Shown: in pieces, positions 35,044 through 45,292 of the stretch
Position numbering within the stretch: position 1 is the first letter of the stretch
How the letters are laid out: every line of letters begins with the position of its first letter
Origin: Paracoccus aurantiacus
Lineage (GTDB): Bacteria > Pseudomonadota > Alphaproteobacteria > Rhodobacterales > Rhodobacteraceae
DNA length: 64,000 nucleotides
Direction: 5' to 3'
NCBI RefSeq assembly: GCF_007993065.1
Contig: NZ_VOPL01000005.1
Span: 1-64,000, forward strand
Position numbers and translations under genes: made by a program
The notes under the pieces: model-generated
The model's database searches: none
What the model was told of the DNA's origin: nothing
What the model saw: the letters and a program-made list of their open reading frames with translations, nothing else

Positions 35044-36651
35044 TCATCCGAAGGTGATGCCAAGGGCAAAGCCGCCCAGCAGATAGATGAACATGGTGAT
35101 CAGAATGATGCCGACCAGGTTCAGCACGAAGCCGCCCCGCGCCATTTGCCCGATGGTCACGGCCCCGGTGCCGAAGACAATCGCGTTTGGCGGGGTGCCG
35201 ACCGGCAGCATGAAGGCGCAGGTCGCCGCGAAGGCCGCGGGGATCAGCAGCGCCATGGGATCGACGCCAATACCGACCGCGACCCCGCCAAGGATCGGGA
35301 TGAAGGTGGCGGCGGTGGCGGTGTTCGATGTCACCTCGGTCAGGAACAGGATCAGCGTTGTGACGGCGGCCACCAGCATCAGCGGCGTCAGGCTGCCAAG
35401 CCCCTGCACCTGCTGGCCGAACCATTGGTCAAGCCCGGTCGAGGCCACAGCACCGGCCAGCGACAGCCCGCCGCCGAACAGCAACAGGACGCCCCAGGGC
35501 AATCCGTCTTCGGCATCCTTCCAGTTCAGCACCATTTCCGTGCGACCGCGCGCCGGCAGGATGAACAGCGCAATGCCCGCCGCAATCGCGATTGCGGTGT
35601 CGTCGAGCATGCCCAGAAAACCCAGATCCGATCCGGTGAGGCTGGTCAGCAGTCCCGGCACCACCCACAGAAAGGCTGCCGCGCCGAACACGATCATGAC
35701 CATCCGCTCGCCCTGGCTGACCGGGCCGAGATGGGCGATCTCGTCATTGATCATGGCGCGACCGCCCGGCACCTCGTTCAGATTGAAGCGGAACAGCAGA
35801 TTGGTCATCAGGAACCACGCGATCATGATGAACACGAGCGCCAGCGGAAGACCGATCAGCATCCATTGCAGAAAGCCGATATCGCGGCCCAGCTCGTCAG
35901 CGACATAGCCTGCGACGATGGCGTTGGGCGGGCTGCCCAGCAATGTCCCCAATCCGCCGATGGTCGCCGCCCAGGCGATGGACAGGATCAGGCAGATGCC
36001 GAACGCCTTGATATTGGGATCGTCCACCACCTCGCTGATGGTGCCGCCTGCGGCAAGCGCCTCGCCGACCTCGGCACCCTGATCGGTGTGGTGGCTGCGT
36101 TCGACCACCAGCGTCAGGATGGACAGCCCGATGGGCAGCATCATCAGCGTCGTTGCGGTATTCGACACCCACATCGACAGAAACCCTGTCGCCAGCATCA
36201 TCCCGAGGATGATGCGTTTCGGCTGCACGCCGACCTTGCGCAGCGTCAGCAGCGCGATGCGGCGGTGCAGGTTCCACTTTTCCATCGCAATGGCGATCAG
36301 AAAGCCGCCCAGAAACAGGAACACGATGGAACTTGCATAGGGCGCCGTCGCCTCGCTGACCGTGCGTTCGGTCAGCATCGGGATCAGCACGATGGGCAGA
36401 AGAGAGGTGGCAGAAAGCGGGATCGCCTCGGACATCCACCAGATCGCCATCAGCGTGCCGATCGCGGCGACGTTGCGGGCATCGGGCGACAGGTTTTCCG
36501 ACCCGCCAAGCAGCAGCCAGACAAGCGCCGCTGCGATCAGACCGGCAGCGCGAAGCCCCCAGATCATCGCAGCAGAGCGGCCGCCGCCGTCATCATATTC
36601 TTCGTACTCACCCTGTTGCCGGGGTTCATTCGGCAAGTGATCTTCGGTCAT
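35044..36651 (-). CDS. SLC13/DASS family sodium-dependent anion permease
   Basis: A 535-residue membrane protein with about 12 helices. It carries the DASS signature sites SNTATTLMMLPIGLSIL and a second SNTATAATFIPIL (the two SNT motifs that bind sodium and carboxylate), plus LGSPPNAIVAGY and VGTPPNAIVFGTG. It would import di- or tricarboxylates or sulfate. I start it at ATG 36651, where AGGAGGG stands upstream, rather than at 36741. The first ~30 residues are charged and soluble. First gene of the leftward SLC13-trhO-AEC-crotonase-thiolase run. Confidence 0.92.
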   Translation of the reverse strand: MTEDHLPNEPRQQGEYEEYDDGGGRSAAMIWGLRAAGLIAAALVWLLLGGSENLSPDARNVAAIGTLMAIWWMSEAIPLSATSLLPIVLIPMLTERTVSEATAPYASSIVFLFLGGFLIAIAMEKWNLHRRIALLTLRKVGVQPKRIILGMMLATGFLSMWVSNTATTLMMLPIGLSILTLVVERSHHTDQGAEVGEALAAGGTISEVVDDPNIKAFGICLILSIAWAATIGGLGTLLGSPPNAIVAGYVADELGRDIGFLQWMLIGLPLALVFIMIAWFLMTNLLFRFNLNEVPGGRAMINDEIAHLGPVSQGERMVMIVFGAAAFLWVVPGLLTSLTGSDLGFLGMLDDTAIAIAAGIALFILPARGRTEMVLNWKDAEDGLPWGVLLLFGGGLSLAGAVASTGLDQWFGQQVQGLGSLTPLMLVAAVTTLILFLTEVTSNTATAATFIPILGGVAVGIGVDPMALLIPAAFAATCAFMLPVGTPPNAIVFGTGAVTIGQMARGGFVLNLVGIILITMFIYLLGGFALGITFG

Positions 36652-36842
36652 TGCGCGTCCCTCCTCATAGGCTTCCCTATCGTCAGGTTGCGTAAATCGC
36701 TCGGCAGCCGCAAGCGCAGACTGTCCAAATGGACAGGTCATGCCCGTTTGTGATGCCTGCCGAACAGCGGATCGACGCCGGCGCGTGGCGGCATTGACGC
36801 GGGGGACGCAACTGTTACGAAAGGCAAACGGAGGATCAGCCC

Positions 36843-37439
36843 ATGCCCAAGGCCCTGATTGTCATCGACGCGCAGGTCGATTTCTGCCCCGGCGGCCGCC
36901 TTGCGGTCGAAGGCGGCGACCAGATCATCGCGCCAATCAACGACCTGATGGCGGATTACGACGCCGTGGTGCTGACGCAGGACTGGCACCCCGAAAACCA
37001 TTCCAGCTTCGCCGATAACCATGACGGGGCCGAACCGTTCAGCACGGTCGAGATGCCTTACGGCCCGCAGGTTCTGTGGCCGCGCCATTGCGTGATCAAC
37101 TCGCCCGGTGCGGGTTTCCATCCCGCGCTGGCGGTGGATGTCGCCGATGTCATCATCCGCAAGGGCTACCGCCCTGAAATCGACAGCTATTCCGCCTTTT
37201 TCGAGAACGACCACCAGACCCGCACCGGGCTGGAAGGCTATCTGCGCGAGCGCGGTTTGATGAGCCTGGATTTCGTCGGCCTCGCCCATGATTTCTGTGT
37301 GGCATGGTCGGCCATCGACGCGGCGAAGCTTGGCTTCAATGTCGGGGTGATCGAGGACGCAACCCGTGCCATCGACCTGAACGGATCGAAAAAAGCCGCG
37401 CAGGACAACATGCGCGCCGCAGGAGTGATGCTGAAATGA
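36843..37439 (+). CDS. pncA: nicotinamidase
   Basis: A 198-residue isochorismatase-fold amidase. The triad is visible: Asp9 in VIDAQVDF, Lys-site region in the middle and Cys152 in [10 protein letters not shown]; the metal-site histidines are in [12 protein letters not shown]. It deamidates nicotinamide to nicotinate for NAD salvage. Its stop overlaps the pncB start (ATGA), so the two successive salvage enzymes are translationally coupled. Confidence 0.96.
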   Translation: MPKALIVIDAQVDFCPGGRLAVEGGDQIIAPINDLMADYDAVVLTQDWHPENHSSFADNHDGAEPFSTVEMPYGPQVLWPRHCVINSPGAGFHPALAVDVADVIIRKGYRPEIDSYSAFFENDHQTRTGLEGYLRERGLMSLDFVGLAHDFCVAWSAIDAAKLGFNVGVIEDATRAIDLNGSKKAAQDNMRAAGVMLK

Positions 37440-38752
37440 TGATGCCGAATGTCGATATCGCCGCGCGGGTCTACAACCACCGCTGGAAGATTGATCCGAT
37501 TGTGCGTTCGCTGCTGGATACGGATTTCTACAAGCTGCTGATGTGCCAGTCGGTCTTTCGCAACAAGCCCGACACCAACGTCACCTTCCAGCTTATCAAC
37601 CGCACCAAATCGGTGCCGCTGGCCGAGATCGTGGACGAGGTCGAACTGCGCGAGCAGCTGGATCAGGTGCGCAATCTGCGGCTGACGCGCGGTGAATCGA
37701 CCTGGCTGCGCGGCAATACCTTCTATGGCAAGCGCCAGATGTTCCGCCCTGACTTCATGGAGTGGCTGGAGAATGTGCAGCTTCCCGAATACGAGCTGTC
37801 GAAGAAAGACGGCCAGTATGAACTGCGCTTCGAAGGCAAATGGCCCGAGGTGATGCTGTGGGAAATTCCCGCGCTCGCCATCATCATGGAGTTGCGATCG
37901 CGCGCGGTGACGAAGGATATGGGGCGGTTCGAACTGCAGGTGCTGTACGCCCGTGCGATGACGCGCGTCTGGGAAAAGATCACCGAACTGAACAAGCTGC
38001 CCGACCTGAAGATCGCCGATTTCGGAACGCGGAGGCGGCACTCCTATCTGTGGCAGGACTGGTGTGTGCAGGCCATGGGCGAAGGTCTGGGCCATGCCCC
38101 GGACGGCAAGTTCATCGGCACCTCGAACTGCCTGATCGCCATGCGCCGCGATCTGGAAGCCATCGGGACCAATGCGCATGAACTGCCGATGGTCTATGCC
38201 GCGCTTGCAGATACGGACGAGGAGTTGAAGCAGGCACCTTACCGTGTTCTGGCCGACTGGCACGAAGAACATGACGGCAATCTGCGCATCATTCTGCCCG
38301 ATACCTACGGCACCAAGGGCTTTCTGGAAGGCGCGCCCGACTGGCTGGCGGGCTGGACTGGTATCCGCGTCGACAGCGGCGATCCGGTGGAAAACACTGA
38401 AATCGCGATCAAGTGGTGGAAGGACCGGGGCGAGGACCCGACCCAGAAGCTGGTCATCTTCTCGGACGGGCTGGACGAAAAGAAGATCGAGGAACTTTAT
38501 AACAAGTTCAATGGCCGGGTGAAGGTCAGCTTTGGCTGGGGAACGCTGCTGACCAACGATTTCCGCGGTCTGGTTGACGGGAATGGGCTCGACCCGCTCA
38601 GCCTTGTCTGCAAGGCGGTCGAGGCCGAGGGGCGACCGACCGTCAAACTGTCAGACAACCCGGCAAAGGCAATGGGGCCTGCCGACGAAATCGAGCGCTA
38701 TAAGCGCGTGTTCGGCGTGGGCGAGCAGGAGCGGGTCGAGGTGTTCGTCTAG
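37436..38752 (+). CDS. pncB: nicotinate phosphoribosyltransferase
   Basis: A 438-residue enzyme converting nicotinate plus PRPP to nicotinate mononucleotide. Landmarks: [17 protein letters not shown] near the N-terminus, [17 protein letters not shown] with the autophosphorylated-histidine region, [11 protein letters not shown] and [23 protein letters not shown]. The start at 37436 is set by the four-base overlap with pncA; the frame is open further upstream inside pncA. It completes the nicotinamide to NaMN salvage route. Confidence 0.97.
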   Translation: MMMPNVDIAARVYNHRWKIDPIVRSLLDTDFYKLLMCQSVFRNKPDTNVTFQLINRTKSVPLAEIVDEVELREQLDQVRNLRLTRGESTWLRGNTFYGKRQMFRPDFMEWLENVQLPEYELSKKDGQYELRFEGKWPEVMLWEIPALAIIMELRSRAVTKDMGRFELQVLYARAMTRVWEKITELNKLPDLKIADFGTRRRHSYLWQDWCVQAMGEGLGHAPDGKFIGTSNCLIAMRRDLEAIGTNAHELPMVYAALADTDEELKQAPYRVLADWHEEHDGNLRIILPDTYGTKGFLEGAPDWLAGWTGIRVDSGDPVENTEIAIKWWKDRGEDPTQKLVIFSDGLDEKKIEELYNKFNGRVKVSFGWGTLLTNDFRGLVDGNGLDPLSLVCKAVEAEGRPTVKLSDNPAKAMGPADEIERYKRVFGVGEQERVEVFV

Positions 38753-39177
38753 CCGCCGACGGGCGCCCATAACGCCTGCGCCTCGGGCGACATGCGCGAC
38801 AGGACGCGGTCAAAGTCGATCTCTCGCACTTCCTTGCGGATACCCCAGACCAGATCGTCTAGGATTCCGGCAGATGCGAAGTTGTGGTCCTGCCTCAGCG
38901 TCAGGATTTCCCTTTCGATTTCCGCGCGGGGCAGCCATGGCTTCAGCGTTGCGGTAATGTCCCAACGCCAGATCAGGATGGATCGCATGACGGCCGGCAG
39001 CTCATCCCCGAAGGCCAGAACCTGTTCGGGCGGAACGCGGCTGCGAAAGGCGCGGAATATGCCGTCAGTCGCCGTGTAAATGACATTGTCGCTGTCCAGC
39101 AGCGTGCGTTCGCGCATGTTTTTCAGGTAGCGACGCCATTCGTCCGTGGCGTGGCGATAGGTGAAGGGCATGGGCAT
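38749..39177 (-). CDS. DUF2267 family protein
   Basis: A 142-residue protein with the DUF2267 pattern: [47 protein letters not shown]. Members are small helical proteins of unknown function, often annotated near stress genes. It converges with pncB with a 4-bp overlap of stops and precedes the RNA methyltransferase chain on the same strand by 12 bp, so it may be the tail of that transcript. Confidence 0.7.
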   Translation of the reverse strand: MPMPFTYRHATDEWRRYLKNMRERTLLDSDNVIYTATDGIFRAFRSRVPPEQVLAFGDELPAVMRSILIWRWDITATLKPWLPRAEIEREILTLRQDHNFASAGILDDLVWGIRKEVREIDFDRVLSRMSPEAQALWAPVGG

Positions 39178-39189
39178 CGCTTGGCCTTT

Positions 39190-40416
39190 TCAGTCGCGGG
39201 TGAAGCTTGTCACCGTTTCCACATGCGGGGACCAACGGAACTGATCGACCACATAGATGGGCCCCATGCGCCAGCCCGCATCCAGCATGGTGCGGGCGTC
39301 GCGGGCGAAGGTCACGGGATCGCAACTGACCCACGCGACGCGTTTCAGCGATGACGCGGCAAGATGTTCGGCCTGCGCGGGCGCACCCGTGCGGGGCGGG
39401 TCGATGATGGCGGCATCAAAACGGGCCAGTTCATCGGGCAGCAGCGGCCGGGCGGACAGGTCGCGGATCTCTGTCGTCACGCGGTGCAGATCGGGCGTGG
39501 CGCGCCATGCGGCGTCGAGTGCGTCCAGCGGCGCGGCCAACCCTTCGACCGCGTGAATATCGGCGGTTACGGCAAGCGGCAGCGTGAAGGTTCCGCAACC
39601 GGCGAAAAGATCGACAATATGCGCGGCACCCTGCAGCGATTTGCGCACGACGCTTAGCAGCGCGGCCTCGCCCTCTGCCGTGGCCTGCTGGAACGCGCCG
39701 GGGGGCGGGATCACGCGGGCGCGGCCCATCTGTCGCGCCGGACTACGCCGCGTCATGGGCGTGCCGTCCCAATCCAGCCGCGCGAAATCGCCCTGCCGCA
39801 TGATCTGGCCCAGCCTTTCGGTCAGCGCCGCATCCAGAGCCTTGCCGCCCGTCAATGCGACATCCAGCCCCGCCGGGCTTTCGGTGACGGTCAGCGCAAG
39901 CTCTGCCCCGCGAGAGGCACCGGTGGCGACCAGTTCGCGCAGCACCGGCAGGGCCGCAACGATGGCAGGCCGCAGCACCCGGCATTCGGTCATGTCCACG
40001 ATCTGATCCGAGGCGCGGGCGTGAAAACCCACAGTCGCGCCCCGTTTGGTGCGCCGCCCGGACAGCACAGCGCGCCTGCGCGATTGCGGGGGCGATGTGG
40101 CGATGCCGCCGATCTTCGCTGTAATCCCATGCGCCGCGAGCGCAGTGGTCACGCTGTCTGCCTTCCACTTCGCCACGAAAGCGTCGCTGCCATGCATCAG
40201 CGAACAGCCGCCGCATGCAGCGTAATGGGGGCAGTCCGCGTGCACCCGATCGGTTGAGGGGGTCAGGATACGCGGCGTTTCGATGCGGCCGTCATGGACC
40301 GCGCCGTCTATGATCTCGCCCGGCAGGGTCAGTTGTGCCAGCACCTGCTGGGCTGATGCGTCGCGCGCGACGCCGTCGCCGCGCCGGTTCAGCCGTTCGA
40401 CCGTCCATTGCGTCAT
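39190..40416 (-). CDS. class I SAM-dependent RNA m5U methyltransferase (TrmA/RlmD family)
   Basis: A 408-residue methyltransferase of the RlmD/RumA group. The four-cysteine iron-sulfur cluster site is seen as CPHYAACGGCS plus a later cysteine, the SAM site as DLFAGCGTFTLPLA, and the catalytic cysteine in VAWVSCDPVTFARD near the end. It methylates uridine in 23S rRNA or tRNA; the exact position cannot be told. Start 40416 overlaps the ABC transporter stop (ATGA), so I reject the earlier in-frame start. Confidence 0.92.
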   Translation of the reverse strand: MTQWTVERLNRRGDGVARDASAQQVLAQLTLPGEIIDGAVHDGRIETPRILTPSTDRVHADCPHYAACGGCSLMHGSDAFVAKWKADSVTTALAAHGITAKIGGIATSPPQSRRRAVLSGRRTKRGATVGFHARASDQIVDMTECRVLRPAIVAALPVLRELVATGASRGAELALTVTESPAGLDVALTGGKALDAALTERLGQIMRQGDFARLDWDGTPMTRRSPARQMGRARVIPPPGAFQQATAEGEAALLSVVRKSLQGAAHIVDLFAGCGTFTLPLAVTADIHAVEGLAAPLDALDAAWRATPDLHRVTTEIRDLSARPLLPDELARFDAAIIDPPRTGAPAQAEHLAASSLKRVAWVSCDPVTFARDARTMLDAGWRMGPIYVVDQFRWSPHVETVTSFTRD

Positions 40417-42269
40417 TCTGCGGCTTCCGCCTCGTCCGTGCCAAGGAAGCCGCCCGACTGGCGGTTCCAATAGCGGGCATAGGTGCCGCCCTGCGCCAGC
40501 AATTCCTCGTGGCTGCCTTCCTCGACAATGCGACCGGCATCCAGCACCACGATCCGGTCCATTTCCGCGATGGTGGACAGGCGGTGGGCGATGGCCAGCA
40601 CGGTTTTGCCTTCCATCACCCGGTCAAGCGAGGTCTGGATCGCGGCCTCGACCTCGCTATCCAGCGCGCTTGTCGCCTCGTCCAGAATCAGAATCGGGGC
40701 GTTCTTCAGGAAAGCGCGGGCAAGGGCGATGCGCTGGCGTTGCCCGCCCGACAGCTTGACGCCGCGTTCGCCCAGATGCGCCTCGTATCCCTGCCGCCCG
40801 GCATGGTCCTGCATCGCGGCGATGAACTCGTCAGCCTCGGCCGCTTCGGCTGCGGCGGCGATTTCGCCCTCGGTCGCATCGGGGCTGCCATAGCGGATAT
40901 TGTCGCGGGCCGAGCGGTTGAACATCGCGGTTTCCTGCGTGACCATGCCGATCTGGCGGCGCAGGCTTTCCTGCGTCACGTCACGGATATCCCGCCCGTC
41001 GATCAGCACCGCGCCCTTTTCGACGTCGTAAAGCCGCAGCAGCAGCGCGACCAGCGTCGATTTGCCGGCGCCCGATGCGCCGACCAGCCCGACCCTTTCG
41101 CCCGGCCGGATGGTCAGGTCGATGTCGTGGACGCCGCCACGCCCGTCGTTTCGGCCATACGTGAAGGTGACATTGTCAAAGCGGATTTCGCCGTCCACCT
41201 GTGCCAGCGCTTTGGCGTCTGGCGCATCGACCAGAGAAGGCGCGGGCGACAGCGTCTGCATCCCGTCCTCGATTTCCCCGATGGATCCCCAGATCCCCAT
41301 CAGGGCCATGCTGACCCAGCCCGACATCTGCGACAGTCGCAGCGATATGGCGCCAATTGCGGCAATATCGCCCGCCGTCGCACGCCCGTCCTGCCATTGC
41401 AGGATCGCCATGCCGATCAGGATCACCGGCAGGATGCCCGCCAGCGTCATCAGCGACAGGCGGAACCAGGTGGACACGATGCCGAAATCGACCGCGCGTT
41501 CGCGGAAACCGGCCATGGCCGAAAGGGCGGCGCGGTCTTCGTGATCGGCATGGGCGAACAGCTTGACGGTCTTGATGTTGGTGATCGTGTCGACGACCTG
41601 CCCCGTGACGGTGGCACGGGCAGAGGCTCGCGCGGCGGAACGGCTGCGAATGCGTGGAAGGAAGAAGCGGATCAGCAGCGCATAGCTTCCCAGCCAGACG
41701 AGCAGCGCCACCGCCCCCCACAGATCGACCGACAGAAGGAACGCCGCAGACCCGATAATGGACGCCAGCGCGAAGGCCACGACGTTCACCATCTCGCCCG
41801 CGACATCGGTGACGGCGCGTGCGGTCTGCATCTGCTTCTGCGCCAGCCGTCCGGCGAAGTCGTTGTCGAAGAAGCTGACAGACTGGCCCATCGTCCAGCG
41901 ATGCAGGCGCGATAGCACAAGGGGCAGGATATTCGGCCCGATGATGACGTTCGATGAGGCGGTCGAGAAGCCAAGGATCAGCGGGCGCACGACCAGAAAG
42001 AACAGAACGAAGCCGGTGATGATCGGCCAGCTTTGGCCCCAGATGGTCGACGGGTCGTTGCTGGCCACTGCATCGACAACCGCGCCCAGAAGCGTGGCCG
42101 AGATGACATCCGCCGCCCCGCTGGCGGCCGAGGCGAAGGTGGCGATCGTCAGTCCCCGGCCCGATCCCTTCAGCGCCCAGCCGATAAAGCGCAGCAGCGT
42201 CTGCGGCGGCGGCCCGTCGGCGGGTCGGAAGGCGTCGATCTGACGCGCGAAGGCGGAATGGATGCTCAT
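40413..42269 (-). CDS. ABC exporter, fused permease/ATPase
   Basis: A 618-residue half-transporter. Six-helix membrane domain (about 30-330), then an ATPase with Walker A GASGAGKSTL, signature LSGGQRQRIALARA, Walker B ILILDEATSALD and the H-loop AIAHRLST. The N-terminal domain and gene neighbourhood match exporters of the MsbA/MdlB type; substrate unknown (lipid or peptide export possible). It is coupled by ATGA overlaps to cca upstream and the RNA methyltransferase downstream. Confidence 0.93.
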   Translation of the reverse strand: MSIHSAFARQIDAFRPADGPPPQTLLRFIGWALKGSGRGLTIATFASAASGAADVISATLLGAVVDAVASNDPSTIWGQSWPIITGFVLFFLVVRPLILGFSTASSNVIIGPNILPLVLSRLHRWTMGQSVSFFDNDFAGRLAQKQMQTARAVTDVAGEMVNVVAFALASIIGSAAFLLSVDLWGAVALLVWLGSYALLIRFFLPRIRSRSAARASARATVTGQVVDTITNIKTVKLFAHADHEDRAALSAMAGFRERAVDFGIVSTWFRLSLMTLAGILPVILIGMAILQWQDGRATAGDIAAIGAISLRLSQMSGWVSMALMGIWGSIGEIEDGMQTLSPAPSLVDAPDAKALAQVDGEIRFDNVTFTYGRNDGRGGVHDIDLTIRPGERVGLVGASGAGKSTLVALLLRLYDVEKGAVLIDGRDIRDVTQESLRRQIGMVTQETAMFNRSARDNIRYGSPDATEGEIAAAAEAAEADEFIAAMQDHAGRQGYEAHLGERGVKLSGGQRQRIALARAFLKNAPILILDEATSALDSEVEAAIQTSLDRVMEGKTVLAIAHRLSTIAEMDRIVVLDAGRIVEEGSHEELLAQGGTYARYWNRQSGGFLGTDEAEAAE

Positions 42270-43426
42270 GCGTCTTCTTCCCCCGCCTGCCGCGCGGCGT
42301 CAATCAGCGCAGCTTTGGACGCAGAAAAGGTCGACGCGATCCACAGGTTTTCGGCGGCTTTCAGGCCACGGCCAAGCGCGGGGCCGGTCAGATCGGGCAT
42401 CAGATCGGATGCGCTGACCGGCAGAGGCGTATGGGCTGCCTGGTCGATCTGATCCAGCCAGTCAGGCGGCAGCGCATCGCCGCGCGCCAGCCGGATCAGG
42501 CCTGCGTCGCGCGCAATATCTGGACCATGCCGGAACGACGCCTCTGTCGGGGGCAGGCCAGCGGCACGGCGCAGCGATTCCAGCCGCCCGATCTCGACCC
42601 GCGACAGGCGCAGGCGATCCGCGCCGGTTTCAGGCGCGATCAGAGACAGGCGGCGCAGCCAGTCGGGGGCGATGTTTCGCTCCTTTTCTTCAGCCACAAG
42701 CGCGGCGAGAGGGGCTGTGTCTGCGTCATCAAGGATCTGCGACAGAACGCCCGTTTCCTGCATCAGCCCCATGGACATTGCCGGATCGGGGGCGGCCAGC
42801 AGCTTGCGCATTTCCGCGCCGATGCGTTCTGCGGAAACCCGCGACAAGCCTGCTTTTTCGGCGGTAATCGCCTCGACCGTGCCGGGGGCGGTCTTGTGGG
42901 CGTACCACGCGAGAAAGCGGAAGAAGCGCAGAATGCGCAGATAATCCTCGCGGATGCGGGCGGTCGGGTCGCCCACGAAACGCAGTTCCCGACGCCGCAG
43001 GTCGGCCCAGCCTCCGACTGGGTCCAACACCTCGCCCGAGACCGTCGCGTAAAGCGCGTTCATCGTAAAATCGCGGCGCGCGGCGTCATCCTCGATCCGG
43101 TCGGAAAAGGCGACGGTGGCGTTGCGCCCGTCGGTTTCGACGTCGCGCCGGAAGGTCGTGATTTCGAACGGGGTGCCGTCAGCGATGACGGTGACGGTGC
43201 CATGCTCAATGCCTGTCGGCACGGTCTTCATCCCGGCCGCGTGGGCCAGCCGAACGACCTGCTCGGGTAACGCATCAGTCGAAATATCAACATCGTCAAC
43301 GGATTGTCCAAGAACCGCATTGCGCACCGCGCCGCCGACGATCAGCGCCTGATGCCCGGCATCCGTCAGCGCCTCAAGCAGTTTTCCAAGCGCCGGATCG
43401 TTCAGAAAGCTGGCCTTGATCTTCAT
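42266..43426 (-). CDS. cca: CCA tRNA nucleotidyltransferase
   Basis: A 386-residue class II nucleotidyltransferase: GGAVRNAVLGQSVDDVDIST with the two metal aspartates, TVTVIADGTPFEITTFRRDVETDGRNATVAF, RDFTMNALYA and REDYLRILRFFRF. It adds CCA to tRNA 3' ends or repairs them. I take ATG 43426, whose A-T-G overlaps the NUDIX stop, over the longer frame to 43519. Confidence 0.95.
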   Translation of the reverse strand: MKIKASFLNDPALGKLLEALTDAGHQALIVGGAVRNAVLGQSVDDVDISTDALPEQVVRLAHAAGMKTVPTGIEHGTVTVIADGTPFEITTFRRDVETDGRNATVAFSDRIEDDAARRDFTMNALYATVSGEVLDPVGGWADLRRRELRFVGDPTARIREDYLRILRFFRFLAWYAHKTAPGTVEAITAEKAGLSRVSAERIGAEMRKLLAAPDPAMSMGLMQETGVLSQILDDADTAPLAALVAEEKERNIAPDWLRRLSLIAPETGADRLRLSRVEIGRLESLRRAAGLPPTEASFRHGPDIARDAGLIRLARGDALPPDWLDQIDQAAHTPLPVSASDLMPDLTGPALGRGLKAAENLWIASTFSASKAALIDAARQAGEEDA

Positions 43427-44112
43427 CTCGATAGTCTTTCCGCCAGCCCGAGCAGAATTCGCGCGGTTGCCCCCCACAGGTAATACGGCCCGAAAGGTGC
43501 CACCCGATAGGCGCGCCATGTGTCGCGCCAGATGCGACCTTCAAGACGGTAATTCGCGGGATCGGCAATGTGGCTGAACGGCAGCGAAAAGACTTCGGCA
43601 ACCTCGCCCGGCTCTGCCACCGGGGTGAACGGGCCGCGAATGACGGCCACGATGGGCGTGATGCAGAAATGGGTGACGGTGCGATGCGCGGGCAATGCGC
43701 CGATCACTTCGACCTGGCCGGGGTCAAGCGCGATCTCTTCCCGGGCCTCTCGCAGGGCGGCCGCTTCTTCATCGCGGTCACTCGGATCGACTTTGCCGCC
43801 GGGCAGGGCGATCTGGCCGGGATGATGGCGCATGGTCGCGGCGCGGGTGGTCAGATAAAGCCGCCCGTCATCTTCGTGAAACGCAGCCAGAACTGCCGCG
43901 CGACGCAGTGAACCGTCTGGCGGCAGAAAGCCGGGGTTGGGATCGAAATCGGAACTCGGCTCGGCCGGGACAGAAAGCGCCCTGCGAAGCCGCGCGATCA
44001 GCGCGTCGCCAGAAGGCGGCGGCGGTGATCTGCGCGGCGAAGAAGCAAAAGGCGTCGCGTCAGCACGCGGCGCCTTCGCGTCGACCGGACCAGGCCCGGC
44101 CGTCATGGTCAT
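43423..44112 (-). CDS. NUDIX hydrolase, CoA-diphosphatase type
   Basis: A 229-residue NUDIX protein. The NUDIX box runs GGKVDPSDRDEEAAALREAREEI (Gx5Ex7REUxEE, glutamates in place), preceded by HPGQIALPGG as in NudL/CoA pyrophosphatases. It probably splits CoA or another nucleoside diphosphate. A ~35-residue proline/serine-rich N-terminus is unusual. Start overlaps the hslO stop (ATGA). Confidence 0.9.
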   Translation of the reverse strand: MTMTAGPGPVDAKAPRADATPFASSPRRSPPPPSGDALIARLRRALSVPAEPSSDFDPNPGFLPPDGSLRRAAVLAAFHEDDGRLYLTTRAATMRHHPGQIALPGGKVDPSDRDEEAAALREAREEIALDPGQVEVIGALPAHRTVTHFCITPIVAVIRGPFTPVAEPGEVAEVFSLPFSHIADPANYRLEGRIWRDTWRAYRVAPFGPYYLWGATARILLGLAERLSR

Positions 44113-45149
44113 GGGCGGGCACCATCCTGATCCGCCGGCGATGCCGGGGCAGAGGGCAGAGGGTTGCCGTTTTCGTCAATCGTGGCCTCAAACCCCAGCG
44201 ATTGCGGATCGAATTCGTAATGCGCGCCGCAGAACTGGCAATCCGCAGTGACGCGGCCATCCTCGGTCGTCATATGGCCAATGTCTTTCTGCGAATAGAT
44301 CGACAGGGTGGCGCGCACCTTATCCTCGCTGCAGGAACATCCGAACTCGACACGCTGCGGATCGAACACACGGGGCTGCTCCTCATGGAACAACCGAACG
44401 AGCAGGTCGGTTGGCGCGACCGAGGGGCCGATCATCTCCATCTCTTCCACGGTGGAAAGCAGGTGATTCGCGCGGTTCCAGTCTTCGGACTGTGCGCCCT
44501 GCAGAATGTCGGCGGCTTCGATCAGCCCGCTTTCGGTGCTTGCCCCGTCACCCAGCATCGGCTGGGCCGGCAGCGTCTGCAGCATGATGCCGCCCGCGCG
44601 CCAGGTTTCCACACCGCCCGGCAGCAGAGAGCGCCCATAGGACAGCGCAAAGCTGCTGGGAAGTTGCTCGGACTGCGCGAAATAAGTCCCGGCACAGGCC
44701 GAAAGCGAGCCTCCGGCAAGGGGCGTGATGCCCTGATAGGGCTGACTACCCGGCCCCTGATCGATCAGGATGGCGAAGTAACCTTCGCCGATCTGGTCGA
44801 AATGCGCGCCTTCGGTCAGTCGCTCGGCATCGAAGCTTGCCCATGCGCGCATCCGTGCCGGGCCCCCTTCGGTTTCCGGGGCGTAATAATCGGCGGCGAT
44901 GGTGCGGATTGCACCCTTGCCGCGAACCTGAAGCGACAGCTTCCAGCGCAACTTGATCATCGGTCCGATAAGGGCCGTCAGCAGCGCAAGCTCTGCCACG
45001 GCCGCGGCGACCGGGCCGGGGTATTCGTGGCGTGAAAGAATGTGGTCCAGAACCCCGTCAAGCCGAGCAACCCGGCCGCGTATCGAGGAGCGGTCGAGCT
45101 GAAACGGCAGGACGGTATCGTCCCACGCGATCTGGTTGATATTGGTCAT
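44109..45149 (-). CDS. hslO: Hsp33 redox-regulated holdase chaperone
   Basis: A 346-residue Hsp33, longer than E. coli's by about 50 residues. The zinc centre is Cys271/Cys273 (GCSCS) and Cys304/Cys307 (CQFC), which form disulfides on oxidation and activate the chaperone. The N-terminal globular domain holds SRHEYPGPVAAAVAELALLTALIGPMIK. First gene of the coupled chain hslO-NUDIX-cca-ABC-RNA methyltransferase. Confidence 0.97.
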   Translation of the reverse strand: MTNINQIAWDDTVLPFQLDRSSIRGRVARLDGVLDHILSRHEYPGPVAAAVAELALLTALIGPMIKLRWKLSLQVRGKGAIRTIAADYYAPETEGGPARMRAWASFDAERLTEGAHFDQIGEGYFAILIDQGPGSQPYQGITPLAGGSLSACAGTYFAQSEQLPSSFALSYGRSLLPGGVETWRAGGIMLQTLPAQPMLGDGASTESGLIEAADILQGAQSEDWNRANHLLSTVEEMEMIGPSVAPTDLLVRLFHEEQPRVFDPQRVEFGCSCSEDKVRATLSIYSQKDIGHMTTEDGRVTADCQFCGAHYEFDPQSLGFEATIDENGNPLPSAPASPADQDGARP

Positions 45150-45292
45150 GGTGTCCTTCGGATTGTCTGGCGCCAGCAGGGCGCGTCAGGCCCAATATAG
45201 GCGCGCCTGCGCCGATCCCAAGGGCAAAGCGCGTGCGTCCGCGTCCGACGCGCCCACGACCCGGCGACTGAAAGCTGATGGTTGCGGCAGAC

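Noticed and set aside
34414..36753. 779-codon open frame antisense to trhO and SLC13 gene
   Set aside because: Both genes beneath carry recognised motifs and ribosome sites; the frame has no recognisable domain.
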